This document shows, piece after piece, positions 1 through 8,750 of a stretch of 64,000 nt of DNA. Position 1 is the first letter of the stretch. Every line of letters begins with the position of its first letter. The notes under the pieces are model-generated. The model was given only the letters and a program-made list of their open reading frames with translations, did not search any database and was not told the origin of the DNA. Both the position numbers and the translations under genes were made by a program. This DNA comes from Paenibacillus stellifer (GTDB taxonomy: Bacteria > Bacillota > Bacilli > Paenibacillales > Paenibacillaceae). Where the stretch lies: NCBI RefSeq assembly GCF_000758685.1, contig NZ_CP009286.1, positions 2,820,501-2,884,500 of the forward strand, given 5' to 3'.

Positions 1-673
1 CTCGACGGCCAGAAAATTCGGCGGTACAGGACTTGGATTGTCCATTTCACTTCAGCTCGCCCGGCTGCTCCGCGGTCATCTGTCATTGGAAGGCAGACCG
101 GAAGGAGGCAGTATATTTACGCTGTATTTACCACTGCATGAGGAGCCTTGGGACCCTGAAGAACGGCCGGCGGCAGCAGATGGCCACAGTGAGTCTGATG
201 AACAGGGATCAGCAGATGGGGAAAGAGAGAGCAGAAGCGACTGGAATCAAGACGCAGGGTATGAGGAGAATTCTGACGGCAGCACGTTTTTTGCGGGTGC
301 GACTGTCCTCATCGTGGATGACGATCAGCGGAATCTGTATGCTCTCTCGCAGAGGCTCGAAGGATACGGTATGCGGGTGCTGACCGCCCAAAGCGGCTTT
401 GAATGTCTGGAGAAGGTGAGGAGCACTTCCGCGATCGATTTGATCCTGCTCGATATCATGATGCCGGTTCTGGATGGATATGATACGTTGTCCATACTTC
501 GTGACGAGATGCAGCTTCACGAACTGCCGATAATCGCAGTATCCGCCAAGACTATGAAAGAAGAGCGCCAGCGTTGTCTGGCCGCCGGGGCTTCGGATTT
601 CATCAGCAAGCCCGTGCAGTTCCGGGAGCTTATACGGATTATGCGGTATTATCTTCGCGATCGCGCGGCTTGA
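1..673 (+). CDS. Hybrid sensor histidine kinase/response regulator, 5' truncated by window edge
   Basis: The reading frame is open from base 2, so only the C-terminal part of the gene is present. The first residues contain the G2 box of a HATPase_c domain (GGTGLGLS, fragment residues 7-14), which closes the ATP-binding site of a histidine kinase. After an acidic linker of about 70 residues a receiver domain begins near residue 100 (VLIVDDD acidic pocket), with the phospho-acceptor Asp in LLDIMMP (about 150) and the conserved Lys in SKP (about 202). This order (kinase core then receiver) is that of cytosolic hybrid kinases. The sensor part and ligand are not visible. Confidence 0.9.
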   Translation, partial: STARKFGGTGLGLSISLQLARLLRGHLSLEGRPEGGSIFTLYLPLHEEPWDPEERPAAADGHSESDEQGSADGERESRSDWNQDAGYEENSDGSTFFAGATVLIVDDDQRNLYALSQRLEGYGMRVLTAQSGFECLEKVRSTSAIDLILLDIMMPVLDGYDTLSILRDEMQLHELPIIAVSAKTMKEERQRCLAAGASDFISKPVQFRELIRIMRYYLRDRAA

Positions 674-713
674 ACAACGCTGCGCAACACGGACGAATAT
701 TGAATCTCCAAAT

Positions 714-766
714 GTAAAAAAAGAACCGCGCAAGCGTCGTTACCGGGTAACGCGTGCGCGGTTCTT
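714..766 (-). terminator. Intrinsic terminator downstream of the epimerase gene
   Basis: A perfect 12-bp stem (AAGAACCGCGCA at 721-732 with its complement at 755-766) encloses a second GTTAC/GTAAC pairing. Read on the minus strand it is followed by a run of seven T, so it fits termination of the minus-strand gene that ends at 770. It may also stop transcription of the upstream kinase gene. Confidence 0.8.
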
Positions 767-769
767 GAT

Positions 770-1657
770 CTATTTGCGGAATTCAGAATCGATCGAGGCG
801 ATAAGGGAGGGGAGGTATTCAGGCAGCTCGAGAAAAGCAAACCCTGCTGTCTGAGCGTACGTCGTATCCATATACCAGGACCCCTCAATCCCAAACGGCG
901 ATGCATCCTCCTCTGGAGTTTCGCTTCGCACATCCGCTTTAATTCCAATCTCGCGTTCGAGCATGGCAATAACTTCACCGATTGACACGGTCCCGTCCGA
1001 GCAAGCATTGACTGGACCAGTCAATTTGCTCCGTCCGAGCCCATCCAGGAAATCGGCCGCTTCGTCCGACGTAATAAAAGAAATGCGGGCGTCCAGATTC
1101 GGTACGCCGATCGGAATACCATTTCGGATATGTTCGATATGAAAATGAAGGCGTCTAGTATAATCGTCCGTTCCAAGCACGATCGGGAACCGGACAGCCG
1201 AGACCGGGAAACCGCTCTGCTGCAGCAGAACTGCTTCGGCGAGCCGTTTGCCTTCCTGATAGGTGAAATCATCTCTGTCGCCGCGGCGTATCGGGTAACG
1301 GTATGGATCGAATACCGCTTCGGTCAACGCTTCAGGACTTGGATCATAGACGGACATGCTGGAAGTAAGTATGTATTTTGCGGTTCGATCTTTGAACAGG
1401 TTTTGCGCGGCCAACGCATCGTTCGGCGAGTAGCAAATATTGTCATACACAACATCCCAGGATGAATTGCCGAGCACATCCTCCAATTGCTGCGGATCGG
1501 ACCGGTTCGCTCGCAGCCGTCTTACCTTGTCACCGAAATCGTCAGGGGCATTCCCTCGTGTTAACAGGGTCACACGGTTATCCGGCTGCCCAATCAGCCG
1601 GCTGACCAGCTTTTTGCCGAAGAACCGGGTTCCTCCAAGCACCAATATTTCTCTCAA
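770..1657 (-). CDS. NAD-dependent epimerase/dehydratase family (extended SDR) protein
   Basis: A 295-residue protein with an N-terminal Rossmann fold: the dinucleotide motif is GGTRFFG at residues 8-14, and a Tyr-x3-Lys pair (YQEGK) matches the SDR catalytic dyad. These proteins act on nucleotide-linked or small carbohydrate substrates; the actual substrate cannot be read. A longer frame reaches 1687, but the TTG at 1657 sits 7 nt behind an AAGGAGGAG ribosome site, so I chose it. The gene stands alone on the minus strand, divergent from the isochorismatase-like gene. Confidence 0.85.
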   Translation of the reverse strand: MREILVLGGTRFFGKKLVSRLIGQPDNRVTLLTRGNAPDDFGDKVRRLRANRSDPQQLEDVLGNSSWDVVYDNICYSPNDALAAQNLFKDRTAKYILTSSMSVYDPSPEALTEAVFDPYRYPIRRGDRDDFTYQEGKRLAEAVLLQQSGFPVSAVRFPIVLGTDDYTRRLHFHIEHIRNGIPIGVPNLDARISFITSDEAADFLDGLGRSKLTGPVNACSDGTVSIGEVIAMLEREIGIKADVRSETPEEDASPFGIEGSWYMDTTYAQTAGFAFLELPEYLPSLIASIDSEFRK

Positions 1658-1760
1658 CTTGAATCTCCTCCTTGTTCGTATATTCATACAGTTCGCTAGT
1701 TTGGTATACTCATCATAATGGAAACGTTTGGTGGAATAAATAGGATACGGAGGCGATATT

Positions 1761-2291
1761 ATGGAAGAATCGAAAAAAGCACTAATTGTGATCGACGTTC
1801 AGGAAGGGATGTTCTCTGAACCTGATATGAAGCTCTATGATGAAGAGGGTGTGATGAACCGGATTCAGGGTTTGCTTGAACGCGCGCGACATGCGGGAGT
1901 ACCTGTCATTTACATTCAGCACACCGAAGACGAGGGAGAATATTCGAGGGGTGTGCCGACCTGGGAGATCAGCGCCAGAATCAAACCGCTGCCAGGAGAG
2001 ACGATAATCGAGAAGCCCACTTGGGATGCTTTTCACAGGACGGGACTTCATGCTGAGCTTGAGAGCAGAGGGATTACCGATTTGATTATCGTCGGGATGC
2101 AGTCCGAATTTTGTCTGGATACGACCTGCCGCCGCGCTTACAGCCTGGGATACCGTTCCGTGCTTGTACAAGATGCGCACAGCACCTTTGACAGCGATAC
2201 ATTAAGCGGTGAAGAGATAGTCCGCCATCATAACCGAGTGCTCGGCGGACGGTTTGTCAGTCTCAGTCCGGCAGATGAAGTGGTACTCTAA
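1761..2291 (+). CDS. Cysteine hydrolase of the isochorismatase family
   Basis: 176 residues, the usual size for this family of amidases and nicotinamidase-like enzymes. The catalytic triad is visible: Asp12 (VIDVQ), Lys85 (IIEKP) and Cys118 (SEFCLDTT). It starts at ATG 1761 after GGAGGCG. The substrate is not predictable; family members hydrolyse nicotinamide, isochorismate, N-carbamoylsarcosine or similar compounds. The VanW gene starts at the next base after its stop codon, so the two are probably co-transcribed. Confidence 0.88.
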   Translation: MEESKKALIVIDVQEGMFSEPDMKLYDEEGVMNRIQGLLERARHAGVPVIYIQHTEDEGEYSRGVPTWEISARIKPLPGETIIEKPTWDAFHRTGLHAELESRGITDLIIVGMQSEFCLDTTCRRAYSLGYRSVLVQDAHSTFDSDTLSGEEIVRHHNRVLGGRFVSLSPADEVVL

Positions 2292-3131
2292 GTGATGGGA
2301 ACTCCGCAAAGTCTGCGTCCCAGGAAACGCTCTCGCCTGCGCTTGTTCGCCGGCCGTCAATATTTCATTGGCAGAAGGTATATGAGATGGCTGCTGCAAG
2401 ACAAGTCTATTGCGGCAGCCTTCATGAAGGAGCAGCTGCCTTATCTGGCCGCCTCGCATCATACTCCAATGCTTAGAAAGCTGCGCAAAGTTGATATGCA
2501 GCTTCAATATAATAAAATCCGAAATTTGAGTCTCGCGATCCCCAGGCTAAACGGTTTGACGGTGAAGCCGGGAGAGACGCTCTCTTATTGGCGGAGAATC
2601 GGGAAACCGACGCGGCGAAAAGGCTATTTGGACGGTATGGTTCTCTATTACGGCGGCTTTCGGTCCGGGGTGGGCGGGGGGCTGTGCCAGCTGTCGAATT
2701 TAATATACTGGATGACACTGCACACTCCGCTAACCGTTACCGAGCGTCACCGGCACAGCTATGACGTGTTCCCCGACGAACAGCGGACACAGCCGTTCGG
2801 AAGCGGGGCGACCTGTTCTTATAACTATCTGGATCTGCAGATCCGGAATGATACGGAGAATGAATACCAGCTATGTCTTTGGCTTGACGACACTTATCTA
2901 TATGGGGAGTGGCGTTCCTCCTCGCCTGTATTGAACCGATATGAAGTATACGAGAGCAGCCATTCCATCAGGCTGGAGCCTTGGGGCGGTTATGTCAGAC
3001 GGAACAGCATCCGCCGCAGAAAGCTTTCTCTGGACGGCAGCGAAATCTCGGATGAACCCGTTGCGGACAATACCGCGTTGATGATGTATGCGCCGTTATT
3101 AAAAGAAGCTTCTGTAGTTTCCGATTTCTGA
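2292..3131 (+). CDS. VanW family protein
   Basis: A basic protein of about 279 residues with the VanW signature: the segment SGVGGGLCQLSN at 125-136 and the 'KPGETLSYW' stretch at 92-100. VanW proteins occur beside vancomycin-resistance genes and widely in spore formers, but their biochemical role is not known. There is no signal peptide. The start is either GTG 2292 or ATG 2295, directly abutting the isochorismatase stop codon. No other glycopeptide-resistance gene is next to it, so no resistance role should be inferred; a vanX-like gene lies 10 kb away and is broken. Confidence 0.85.
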   Translation: MMGTPQSLRPRKRSRLRLFAGRQYFIGRRYMRWLLQDKSIAAAFMKEQLPYLAASHHTPMLRKLRKVDMQLQYNKIRNLSLAIPRLNGLTVKPGETLSYWRRIGKPTRRKGYLDGMVLYYGGFRSGVGGGLCQLSNLIYWMTLHTPLTVTERHRHSYDVFPDEQRTQPFGSGATCSYNYLDLQIRNDTENEYQLCLWLDDTYLYGEWRSSSPVLNRYEVYESSHSIRLEPWGGYVRRNSIRRRKLSLDGSEISDEPVADNTALMMYAPLLKEASVVSDF

Positions 3132-3215
3132 TCAGATGATTTTTTTCGCAGTCTGCGTTAAAGTAACAGAAGACTGTGTTTGTGCAACGCGCAACCGAAG
3201 AAAGGAAGCTCATCC

Positions 3216-4163
3216 ATGCATGTCAAAAAACCGCCGGTCCCCGTACCAGTACTGCTGCTGACCGGCATTGTCGCCATCTCTTTCTCCGCTATTTTCGTCA
3301 AATGGTCATCGGCCCCGGCTTCCGTTCAGGGAATGTACCGGCTCTTGTTCACTTCGCTTCTAATGCTTCCTTTCGCGCCTAGGTATGGCGAGGAGATCAA
3401 AGCAATCAGCCGGAAGGAATGGCTGCTGCTCGGAGCATCCGGATTTATGCTGGCCCTGCATTTTCTGCTATGGATGGGGTCGCTTAAATATACCTCCGTC
3501 GCAAGCTCCACTATGATCATGTCGCTGGAGCCTGTATTTATCATGGTCGGTTCTTTCCTGTTGTACAAGGAGCGCAGTGCCGTTTCCGCCATCCTGGGAC
3601 TTGCCGTTGCGATCGTCGGTGTCTGTCTGATCGGTTGGGGGGATGTGGGATTGTCGCCGGACAATGTGAAGGGAGATTTGCTCTCTATTGGAGGGACGGC
3701 AGCGGTTGCCGTTCATTTGCTAATTGGCAAGAAGCTCGTTGCCCGGATTCCTTCCTATCTGTACAGCCTGATTGTGTTTATCCTGGCAGGAGCCGTGTTC
3801 GCGGTGTATAATGGCGTCTCGGGGATATCCTTCTTCGATTATCCACCGAGAGAATGGGGGATCTTTGTCCTGTTAGCCGTCGTTCCCACCGTATTCGGAC
3901 ATATCCTGTTTAACTGGCTGCTTCAATATACGTCCGCAACGACCGTATCGATGAGTATACTCGGCGAACCGGTAGGGGCCAGTATTCTAGCCTTCATGCT
4001 GCTTGGCGAACGTCTGACGGGTCTGCAATGGTCGGGTGGCGTGCTTGTCCTGGGCGGACTTGCCTTCTATTTGTACATGGGGAGCCGGGCGGCAGCCAGG
4101 GAGCAGGAGGAACTCATCCGGCAGGCCAACGAGCGGCTGCAAATGCCCGGAAGCGTCATCTAA
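3216..4163 (+). CDS. EamA/DMT-family exporter
   Basis: 315 residues with about ten hydrophobic helices in two EamA repeats, typical of drug/metabolite transporters of the RhaT/YdcZ superfamily that export small metabolites. Typical landmarks include 'SLEPVF' in the first repeat and 'LGEPVGAS' in the second. I start it at ATG 3216, preceded by AAAGGAAG, rather than the upstream in-frame GTG. The C-terminal tail is charged and cytoplasmic. The substrate is unknown. The methyltransferase gene follows 55 nt later. Confidence 0.88.
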   Translation: MHVKKPPVPVPVLLLTGIVAISFSAIFVKWSSAPASVQGMYRLLFTSLLMLPFAPRYGEEIKAISRKEWLLLGASGFMLALHFLLWMGSLKYTSVASSTMIMSLEPVFIMVGSFLLYKERSAVSAILGLAVAIVGVCLIGWGDVGLSPDNVKGDLLSIGGTAAVAVHLLIGKKLVARIPSYLYSLIVFILAGAVFAVYNGVSGISFFDYPPREWGIFVLLAVVPTVFGHILFNWLLQYTSATTVSMSILGEPVGASILAFMLLGERLTGLQWSGGVLVLGGLAFYLYMGSRAAAREQEELIRQANERLQMPGSVI

Positions 4164-4218
4164 TACATGTTCGACATAATAATGAGAATGAGAAAGAACG
4201 GCAAGGAGATAGAACGAA

Positions 4219-5055
4219 ATGAATGAGAATAAAGGGAAGCAACTTCATTCCGGCGAAGTGGTAACATCCGCTGCCAGCGAAGAGCTGTGGAATGAAGATA
4301 CATATAGCGCCTGGGTCGCCCGCTTCGGAACGCCGGAGGAAGCGGCCGCCAAATTGAAGAAAGATCCGTCAGCCAGAATACAGCCGCTGATCGCTCATTT
4401 CGGGGATATACAGGGCAAACGGATGATGAACATCATGGGCTCTAACGGATACAAGGCGGTAGCGCTTGGATTGCTCGGAGCCGATGTGACCGTTGCGGAT
4501 TTCTCCGAAGGCAATGCGCGTTATGCAGCCGAACTGTCCGAAGCGGCGGGGGTAAATCTTCACTATATAGTCTCCGATGTATTGAAGCTGCCGCTTGATG
4601 AGCTTTCCGGTGCCTTTGATCTGGTATTTGCGGAACAGGGCATCGTCCATTATTTTACGGACCTGAAACCCTTTATGGATACGGCGGCAGCGCTGCTGTC
4701 TCCTGGCGGAAGATTCGTTCTGCGTGATTTTCATCCGGTATCGACCAAGCTGATCTCCTCCAAGGGCTCAACGGCCAAAATCCGGAAGCATAAAGTAACA
4801 GGAGATTATTTTGACGAATCCCTTGAGGAGAAGAAGGTTTCCTACTCGAAATATTCGCCCGGAGAAGAGGGGGGCGAGAAACAGACAGGTGTCGTCTACT
4901 GGCGCAAATGGACGCTTGGAGAAATCGTAACTGCCGTTGCGGCAAGCGGCCTGATCATCGAGAAGCTGGTCGAGGAGCCAAATCTGTCATCCGACGTGTT
5001 TGATAAAGGCATTCCGAAGACCTTTGTACTTAGCGCAGTCAAGCCCCTGGGTTAA
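4219..5055 (+). CDS. Class I SAM-dependent methyltransferase
   Basis: 278 residues. The SAM-binding motif I is slightly degenerate (IMGSNGYKAVALGLLGA, residues 72-88) and is followed by the acidic residue that binds the ribose (Asp94 in VTVADFSEGN); a motif IV-like FDLVFAEQG lies near residue 135. The start follows AAGGAGATAG. The acceptor substrate is unknown. It is followed by a strong terminator, and probably shares a transcript with the EamA exporter. Confidence 0.85.
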   Translation: MNENKGKQLHSGEVVTSAASEELWNEDTYSAWVARFGTPEEAAAKLKKDPSARIQPLIAHFGDIQGKRMMNIMGSNGYKAVALGLLGADVTVADFSEGNARYAAELSEAAGVNLHYIVSDVLKLPLDELSGAFDLVFAEQGIVHYFTDLKPFMDTAAALLSPGGRFVLRDFHPVSTKLISSKGSTAKIRKHKVTGDYFDESLEEKKVSYSKYSPGEEGGEKQTGVVYWRKWTLGEIVTAVAASGLIIEKLVEEPNLSSDVFDKGIPKTFVLSAVKPLG

Positions 5056-5130
5056 TCATTGATCTGCAATCAATCTTCGGGTGAGGTATTCCAGAGGAAG
5101 CAGATTTAATAAAATTGTTCAATCAAAATA

Positions 5131-5172
5131 AGCGGCAGACTGGGCTGGAAAATAAAGTCCTGGTCTGCCGCT
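5131..5172. terminator. Bidirectional intrinsic terminator
   Basis: AGCGGCAGAC (5131-5140) pairs with GTCTGCCGCT (5163-5172); A-rich sequence lies on the left and T-rich on the right. It separates the convergent methyltransferase and VOC genes. Confidence 0.85.
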
Positions 5173-5189
5173 ATTTTATTCGACTATCG

Positions 5190-5564
5190 TTACTTTTTTT
5201 CCATTACGGCAAAGTAGTTGTCTTCATGATCTGCGAAGTTAAAGACTCTTCCGCCGGGAAGTTCCATGATTTCGCCAACAGTGACCTTCTTGCTCGTCAA
5301 ATCACGATACAATTGATCGAGATCTTCCGTAAAATACATTAAAGACGGTGTTCCCAGATTCATATCAGGATTCATTTGGGCAACGAACTCTTTATTATGG
5401 AGAACAATGCTGGTTGCTGCACCCTTGGGAGCAACTTCGATCCACTTCATCGGACCATTAGTTTCTTCCGAAACGACCTCGAACCCCAATTTTTCTGTCC
5501 AAAAATCTTTGGATTCGTCTTGATTGCTCACATACAACATAACTTGGCCAATTTGATTAATCAT
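5190..5564 (-). CDS. VOC family (glyoxalase/bleomycin-resistance fold) protein
   Basis: 124 residues with the beta-alpha-beta-beta-beta pattern of the vicinal-oxygen-chelate fold: 'VMLYVSNQDESKDFWTEKLG' near the start and a closing FNFADHEDNYFAV. Such proteins are glyoxalases, dioxygenases or antibiotic-binding proteins; function here is open. ATG 5564 is preferred (GAGGAG 8 nt upstream) over GTG 5573, which overlaps that ribosome site. The gene looks AT-richer than its neighbours, which might mean recent acquisition. Confidence 0.82.
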   Translation of the reverse strand: MINQIGQVMLYVSNQDESKDFWTEKLGFEVVSEETNGPMKWIEVAPKGAATSIVLHNKEFVAQMNPDMNLGTPSLMYFTEDLDQLYRDLTSKKVTVGEIMELPGGRVFNFADHEDNYFAVMEKK

Positions 5565-5600
5565 TATTTTCACTCCTCTTTTTCAGCTAAAGATTTACGA

Positions 5601-5632
5601 AACCGATTCCCTTGTGAGGGTCCGGTTTTTTC
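5601..5632 (+). terminator. Terminator-like hairpin with no plus-strand gene before it
   Basis: AACCG pairs with CGGTT, with an inner CCCT/AGGG pairing, followed by TTTTTT on the plus strand. Both flanking genes (VOC and LysR) run on the minus strand, so no plus-strand gene explains it. It may reflect an unannotated transcript or be chance. Confidence 0.4.
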
Positions 5633-5661
5633 ATGCAAATTCCCTCATCCTGACGCTCGTA

Positions 5662-6564
5662 TCAATTTCCAGGCTTGTTGACGGTCAATCGGTTTACAAC
5701 GATCTGCTCCGCTTCTGTCAGGACATGGTCCCGGCGCTGAACGAGATACAGTCCGGGGCTGTCCGGAACCTGGCCAGGCAGAGGCAGGACAATCAGCCGC
5801 CCGGCTTCCATATCACGGTTAGTTCCCAATCGGGACAGAATAGCGATTCCCACTCCGGCTTCTGCCATCCTTCCGGCTGCTTGGGAGCTGTCCGCCACGA
5901 CTCGGCTTTGCAGACGAATGCCGTTCAATTCGGCCCAGCGCTCAGCGAACATGCGGAGCGCAAGACCTTCGCTCAGCTGAATGAGCGGCTCAGCAGCAAT
6001 CTGCCCTGGAGCAAGCTCACTCTGCTCGGCAAAAGGATGACCGGGGGAACAAACGAGCACGACTTCATCCTCTTTTAATTGTGTGACCAGAAATAGATCG
6101 TCCCCCGGACGTAATCCGTAAATGACAGCAAGCGGCAATTTGCGGTCGCGGATCTCGCTCAGCAGCGTTTCTTCGTTGTCTGAAGTCTGCAGCGTAACTT
6201 CCAGATCCGGGTGCTGGGCGTTCAACTGGGCAAGCAGGGGAGGGAGGAATTCGGTTGAAGGAATGGCCGAGGCTCCAATCCTCAGGCTGAATCTCGAACG
6301 GCCCGCCGTTTTATGGACGGCCCGTTCCGCGTCCGCTGCAAGAGCGACAATCCGGAGCGCATATGGATGCAGGGCTTGTCCGGCTTCAGTTAACAGGACG
6401 CGTCCGCTGCGGTTCTGAAAGAGCGGTACACCGAGTTCGGATTCCAGCGACTTCATATGAAAGGAGACGGTGGGTTGCTTCAGACCGAGCTCCGACGCCA
6501 CATCTGTAACTTTTTTATGTTTCTCGATTAACACTACAATTTGCAATTTTAATAGATTCAACAT
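5662..6564 (-). CDS. LysR family transcriptional regulator
   Basis: 300 residues, standard LysR length. The N-terminal winged helix-turn-helix spans about residues 18-60 (VASELGLKQPTVSFHMKSLE) and the C-terminal substrate-binding fold follows. The rapid run into 'LGVPLFQNRSGRVLLTEAG' is family typical. It is divergent from pstS with about 215 bp between, and could control either itself or a neighbour; nothing ties it to phosphate. The ligand is unknown. Confidence 0.9.
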   Translation of the reverse strand: MLNLLKLQIVVLIEKHKKVTDVASELGLKQPTVSFHMKSLESELGVPLFQNRSGRVLLTEAGQALHPYALRIVALAADAERAVHKTAGRSRFSLRIGASAIPSTEFLPPLLAQLNAQHPDLEVTLQTSDNEETLLSEIRDRKLPLAVIYGLRPGDDLFLVTQLKEDEVVLVCSPGHPFAEQSELAPGQIAAEPLIQLSEGLALRMFAERWAELNGIRLQSRVVADSSQAAGRMAEAGVGIAILSRLGTNRDMEAGRLIVLPLPGQVPDSPGLYLVQRRDHVLTEAEQIVVNRLTVNKPGN

Positions 6565-6674
6565 AATTCCTCCGGTATTTCGTCATAATAAGAAGGAAAT
6601 CGAGCCTTTCTCTCTCACATTATAGAATAATTCTATGTTCCTATACATCTTTTCATTAGTTTTTTATCTGTGAT

Positions 6675-6750
6675 TTTACACAAGTCGGACATTTATCTAA
6701 CGCAGAGATTTTACAATTGAACATGTCAGGAGATTTAGACAAGTTATGAT
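6675..6750 (+). promoter_or_regulatory. Candidate PhoP-binding (Pho box) region and -10 of pstS
   Basis: Hexamers TTTACA (6675), CGGACA (6686) and CTAACG (6697) are spaced exactly 11 bp, with TTTACA (6710) and TGAACA (6718) following, resembling the direct TTAACA-like repeats bound by PhoP in Bacillus. A TATGAT -10 lies at 6745-6750 without a good -35, as expected for an activated promoter. Binding is inferred. Confidence 0.5.
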
Positions 6751-6778
6751 TACAAAATGTAGGAGGAGACAAACACTA

Positions 6779-7732
6779 ATGCGTTCTAAAAAATCCTGGG
6801 TACTGGCACTTGCATTAACCAGCGTGATGGCACTTTCGGCATGCGGAAATAATAATGGGGGAAATAACGCGGCAGGCAGCAGCAATGCTCCGGCCAGCAG
6901 CGCGCCTACAGAGACAAGCGGCGGCACAGAGGTTAGCGGTTCGATTCTGGCTTCCGGCTCGACGGCTCTTCAGCCGCTCGTGGAACAGGTTGCTGAGAAA
7001 TTCATGGAGAAGAACACCGGCGTTGACATTCAGGTTCAAGGCGGAGGCAGCGGCACTGGTTTGACACAGGTAGCCGAGAAGCAAGTGGATATCGGTAACT
7101 CCGATGTGTTTGCAGAAGAGAAGCTTAAAGATGCTGATGCGGACAAAGCTAAGGCACTTGTAGATCATCAGGTGGCAGTTGTTGCAATCGCCGCCGTTGC
7201 CCATCCGGGTGTTGGCGTTGACAACCTGACAAAGCAGCAGCTGGTTGATATTTTCACAGGCAAGATCACGAACTGGAAAGATGTAGGCGGAACAGATCAG
7301 AAGATCCAGATCATCAACCGTCCGGCAAGCTCCGGTACACGCGCAACCTTCGAGAAATTCGCACTGGGAACGAAGACGGAAGACCTTCAGGGCTCCATCC
7401 AGGAAGATTCCTCGGGTACGGTTAAGAAAATGATCGGCGAAACGCCGGGAGCGATCGGTTACCTGGCTCTGTCCTACCTGGACAACACGGTTCAAACGCT
7501 GAAATACGACAGTGTAGATCCTTCCGTTGACAATGTCGTGAGCGGTAAGTATCCGGTATGGGCTTACGAGCACATGTACACGAACGGCGAGCCGAATGCT
7601 ACGGTCAAAGCCTTCCTGGATTACTTCCTGACTGATGAAGTCCAGAACGGCGACGTGACGGAGCTTGGATACATCCCGGCGAACAAGATGCAGGTATCCC
7701 GCGACGTAAGCGGAACGGTAACGAACAAGTAA
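6779..7732 (+). CDS. pstS: Phosphate ABC transporter substrate-binding lipoprotein PstS
   Basis: 317 residues. A lipoprotein signal (LSAC, acylated Cys22) is followed by a Gly/Asn/Ser linker and a PBP-like domain with phosphate-binding signatures: 'SGSTALQPL' near the start, 'GGGSGTGL' and 'RPASSGTRATFEKF'. It captures inorganic phosphate outside the membrane for PstCA. ATG 6779 follows AGGAGGAG; a longer frame to 6746 lacks a ribosome site. It heads pstSCAB. Two hairpins after the gene may lower expression of the downstream membrane genes relative to PstS. Confidence 0.97.
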   Translation: MRSKKSWVLALALTSVMALSACGNNNGGNNAAGSSNAPASSAPTETSGGTEVSGSILASGSTALQPLVEQVAEKFMEKNTGVDIQVQGGGSGTGLTQVAEKQVDIGNSDVFAEEKLKDADADKAKALVDHQVAVVAIAAVAHPGVGVDNLTKQQLVDIFTGKITNWKDVGGTDQKIQIINRPASSGTRATFEKFALGTKTEDLQGSIQEDSSGTVKKMIGETPGAIGYLALSYLDNTVQTLKYDSVDPSVDNVVSGKYPVWAYEHMYTNGEPNATVKAFLDYFLTDEVQNGDVTELGYIPANKMQVSRDVSGTVTNK

Positions 7733-7737
7733 TCATC

Positions 7738-7798
7738 AGGCCGCGAAGGCGGCCTCTTCACAGAGAACGGAGGCGGAATTCCTTCTGCCTCTCTTTTC
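7738..7798 (+). terminator. Two stem-loops between pstS and pstC (attenuator or mRNA stabiliser)
   Basis: AGGCCGC/GCGGCCT (7738-7755) with a 4-nt loop is followed by a second 7-bp stem (7770-7776 with 7785-7791) and TCTTTTC. Partial termination or 3'-end protection of pstS mRNA would explain the usual excess of binding protein over permease. Confidence 0.6.
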
Positions 7799-7823
7799 AC
7801 TTTAATGAGAAGGGATCTGCACG

Positions 7824-8750
7824 ATGGTTCAAAAAACAAAAGTTTTGTCCGGCAAAAACTCCAAATCCCGTTTGGAAAAACATCATATTGAAGATCTAAT
7901 CGGACGTTCTTACATGTCCTTTTGCGTGCTTCTACTAATTGTCGCCATTGTTTCCATGGTGTATTTTGTTATGTCAAAAGGTTTGTCTACATTCGCGGTG
8001 AACAAGGTGAGCGTATCGGAGTTTCTGTTCGGAACCACCTGGTCGCCGGAGGGTGACAATCCTTCTTATGGAGCTTTCCCGTTTATTGCCGGCTCATTTG
8101 TGACGACGCTGCTGGCTGCTCTAATTGCCAGCCCGCTGAGCATTTGCGCTGCGCTCTTTATGACCGAAATCGTTCCGGGTTGGGGCAAAAAGCTTCTTCA
8201 GCCGGTTATTGAGCTGCTGTCCGGTATTCCGTCCGTTGTGTACGGATTCGTCGGACTCAGCGTTATTGTGCCGTTCCTTCGTAATGTATTCCCCGGCCAG
8301 GGAATTGGTGTCGCGGCCGGCGCACTTGTACTGTCCGTTATGATTCTGCCAACGATTACGAGTGTGGCGGCGGACGCGCTTTCCGCGCTGCCTAACAACC
8401 TGAAGGAATCCTCTTACGCGCTTGGAGCAACAAGATGGCAGACGATCGCGCGCGTAGTGCTGCCGACAACGATGCCAGCCATCATGACAGGTGTCGTGCT
8501 CGGCATGGCCCGCGCATTCGGTGAGGCTCTTGCTGTACAGATGGTTATCGGCAACGCACCGTTCATTCCGAAGTCTCTGTTCGAGTCGGCATCCACGCTG
8601 ACCAGCGTAATTACCCTGAGTATGGGCAACACGACGATGGGCTCGCCGCAGAATAACGCGCTGTGGAGCATGGCGCTCGTGCTGATGCTGATGACATTCT
8701 TGTTCGTATTTGTAGTTCGTCTGCTGGAGAAGAGGAGGGCAATCCGATGA
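7824..8750 (+). CDS. pstC: Phosphate ABC transporter permease PstC
   Basis: 308 residues with six predicted transmembrane helices and the binding-protein-dependent permease (EAA) loop: 'SSYALGATRWQTIARVVLPT' followed by 'AFGEALAVQMV'. It forms the phosphate channel with PstA. The basic N-terminus (about 25 residues) is cytoplasmic. Its TGA overlaps the ATG of pstA. Confidence 0.96.
   Translation: MVQKTKVLSGKNSKSRLEKHHIEDLIGRSYMSFCVLLLIVAIVSMVYFVMSKGLSTFAVNKVSVSEFLFGTTWSPEGDNPSYGAFPFIAGSFVTTLLAALIASPLSICAALFMTEIVPGWGKKLLQPVIELLSGIPSVVYGFVGLSVIVPFLRNVFPGQGIGVAAGALVLSVMILPTITSVAADALSALPNNLKESSYALGATRWQTIARVVLPTTMPAIMTGVVLGMARAFGEALAVQMVIGNAPFIPKSLFESASTLTSVITLSMGNTTMGSPQNNALWSMALVLMLMTFLFVFVVRLLEKRRAIR

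Noticed and set aside
2292..3131. Vancomycin-resistance cluster suggested by vanW and a vanX-like gene
   Set aside because: The two are 10 kb apart, vanX-like is broken, and vanA/vanH/vanRS are absent; VanW and M15 peptidases are common in spore formers without resistance.
3326..3664. Minus-strand ORFs opposite the EamA exporter
   Set aside because: Antisense shadows of membrane-helix codons with no start signal.
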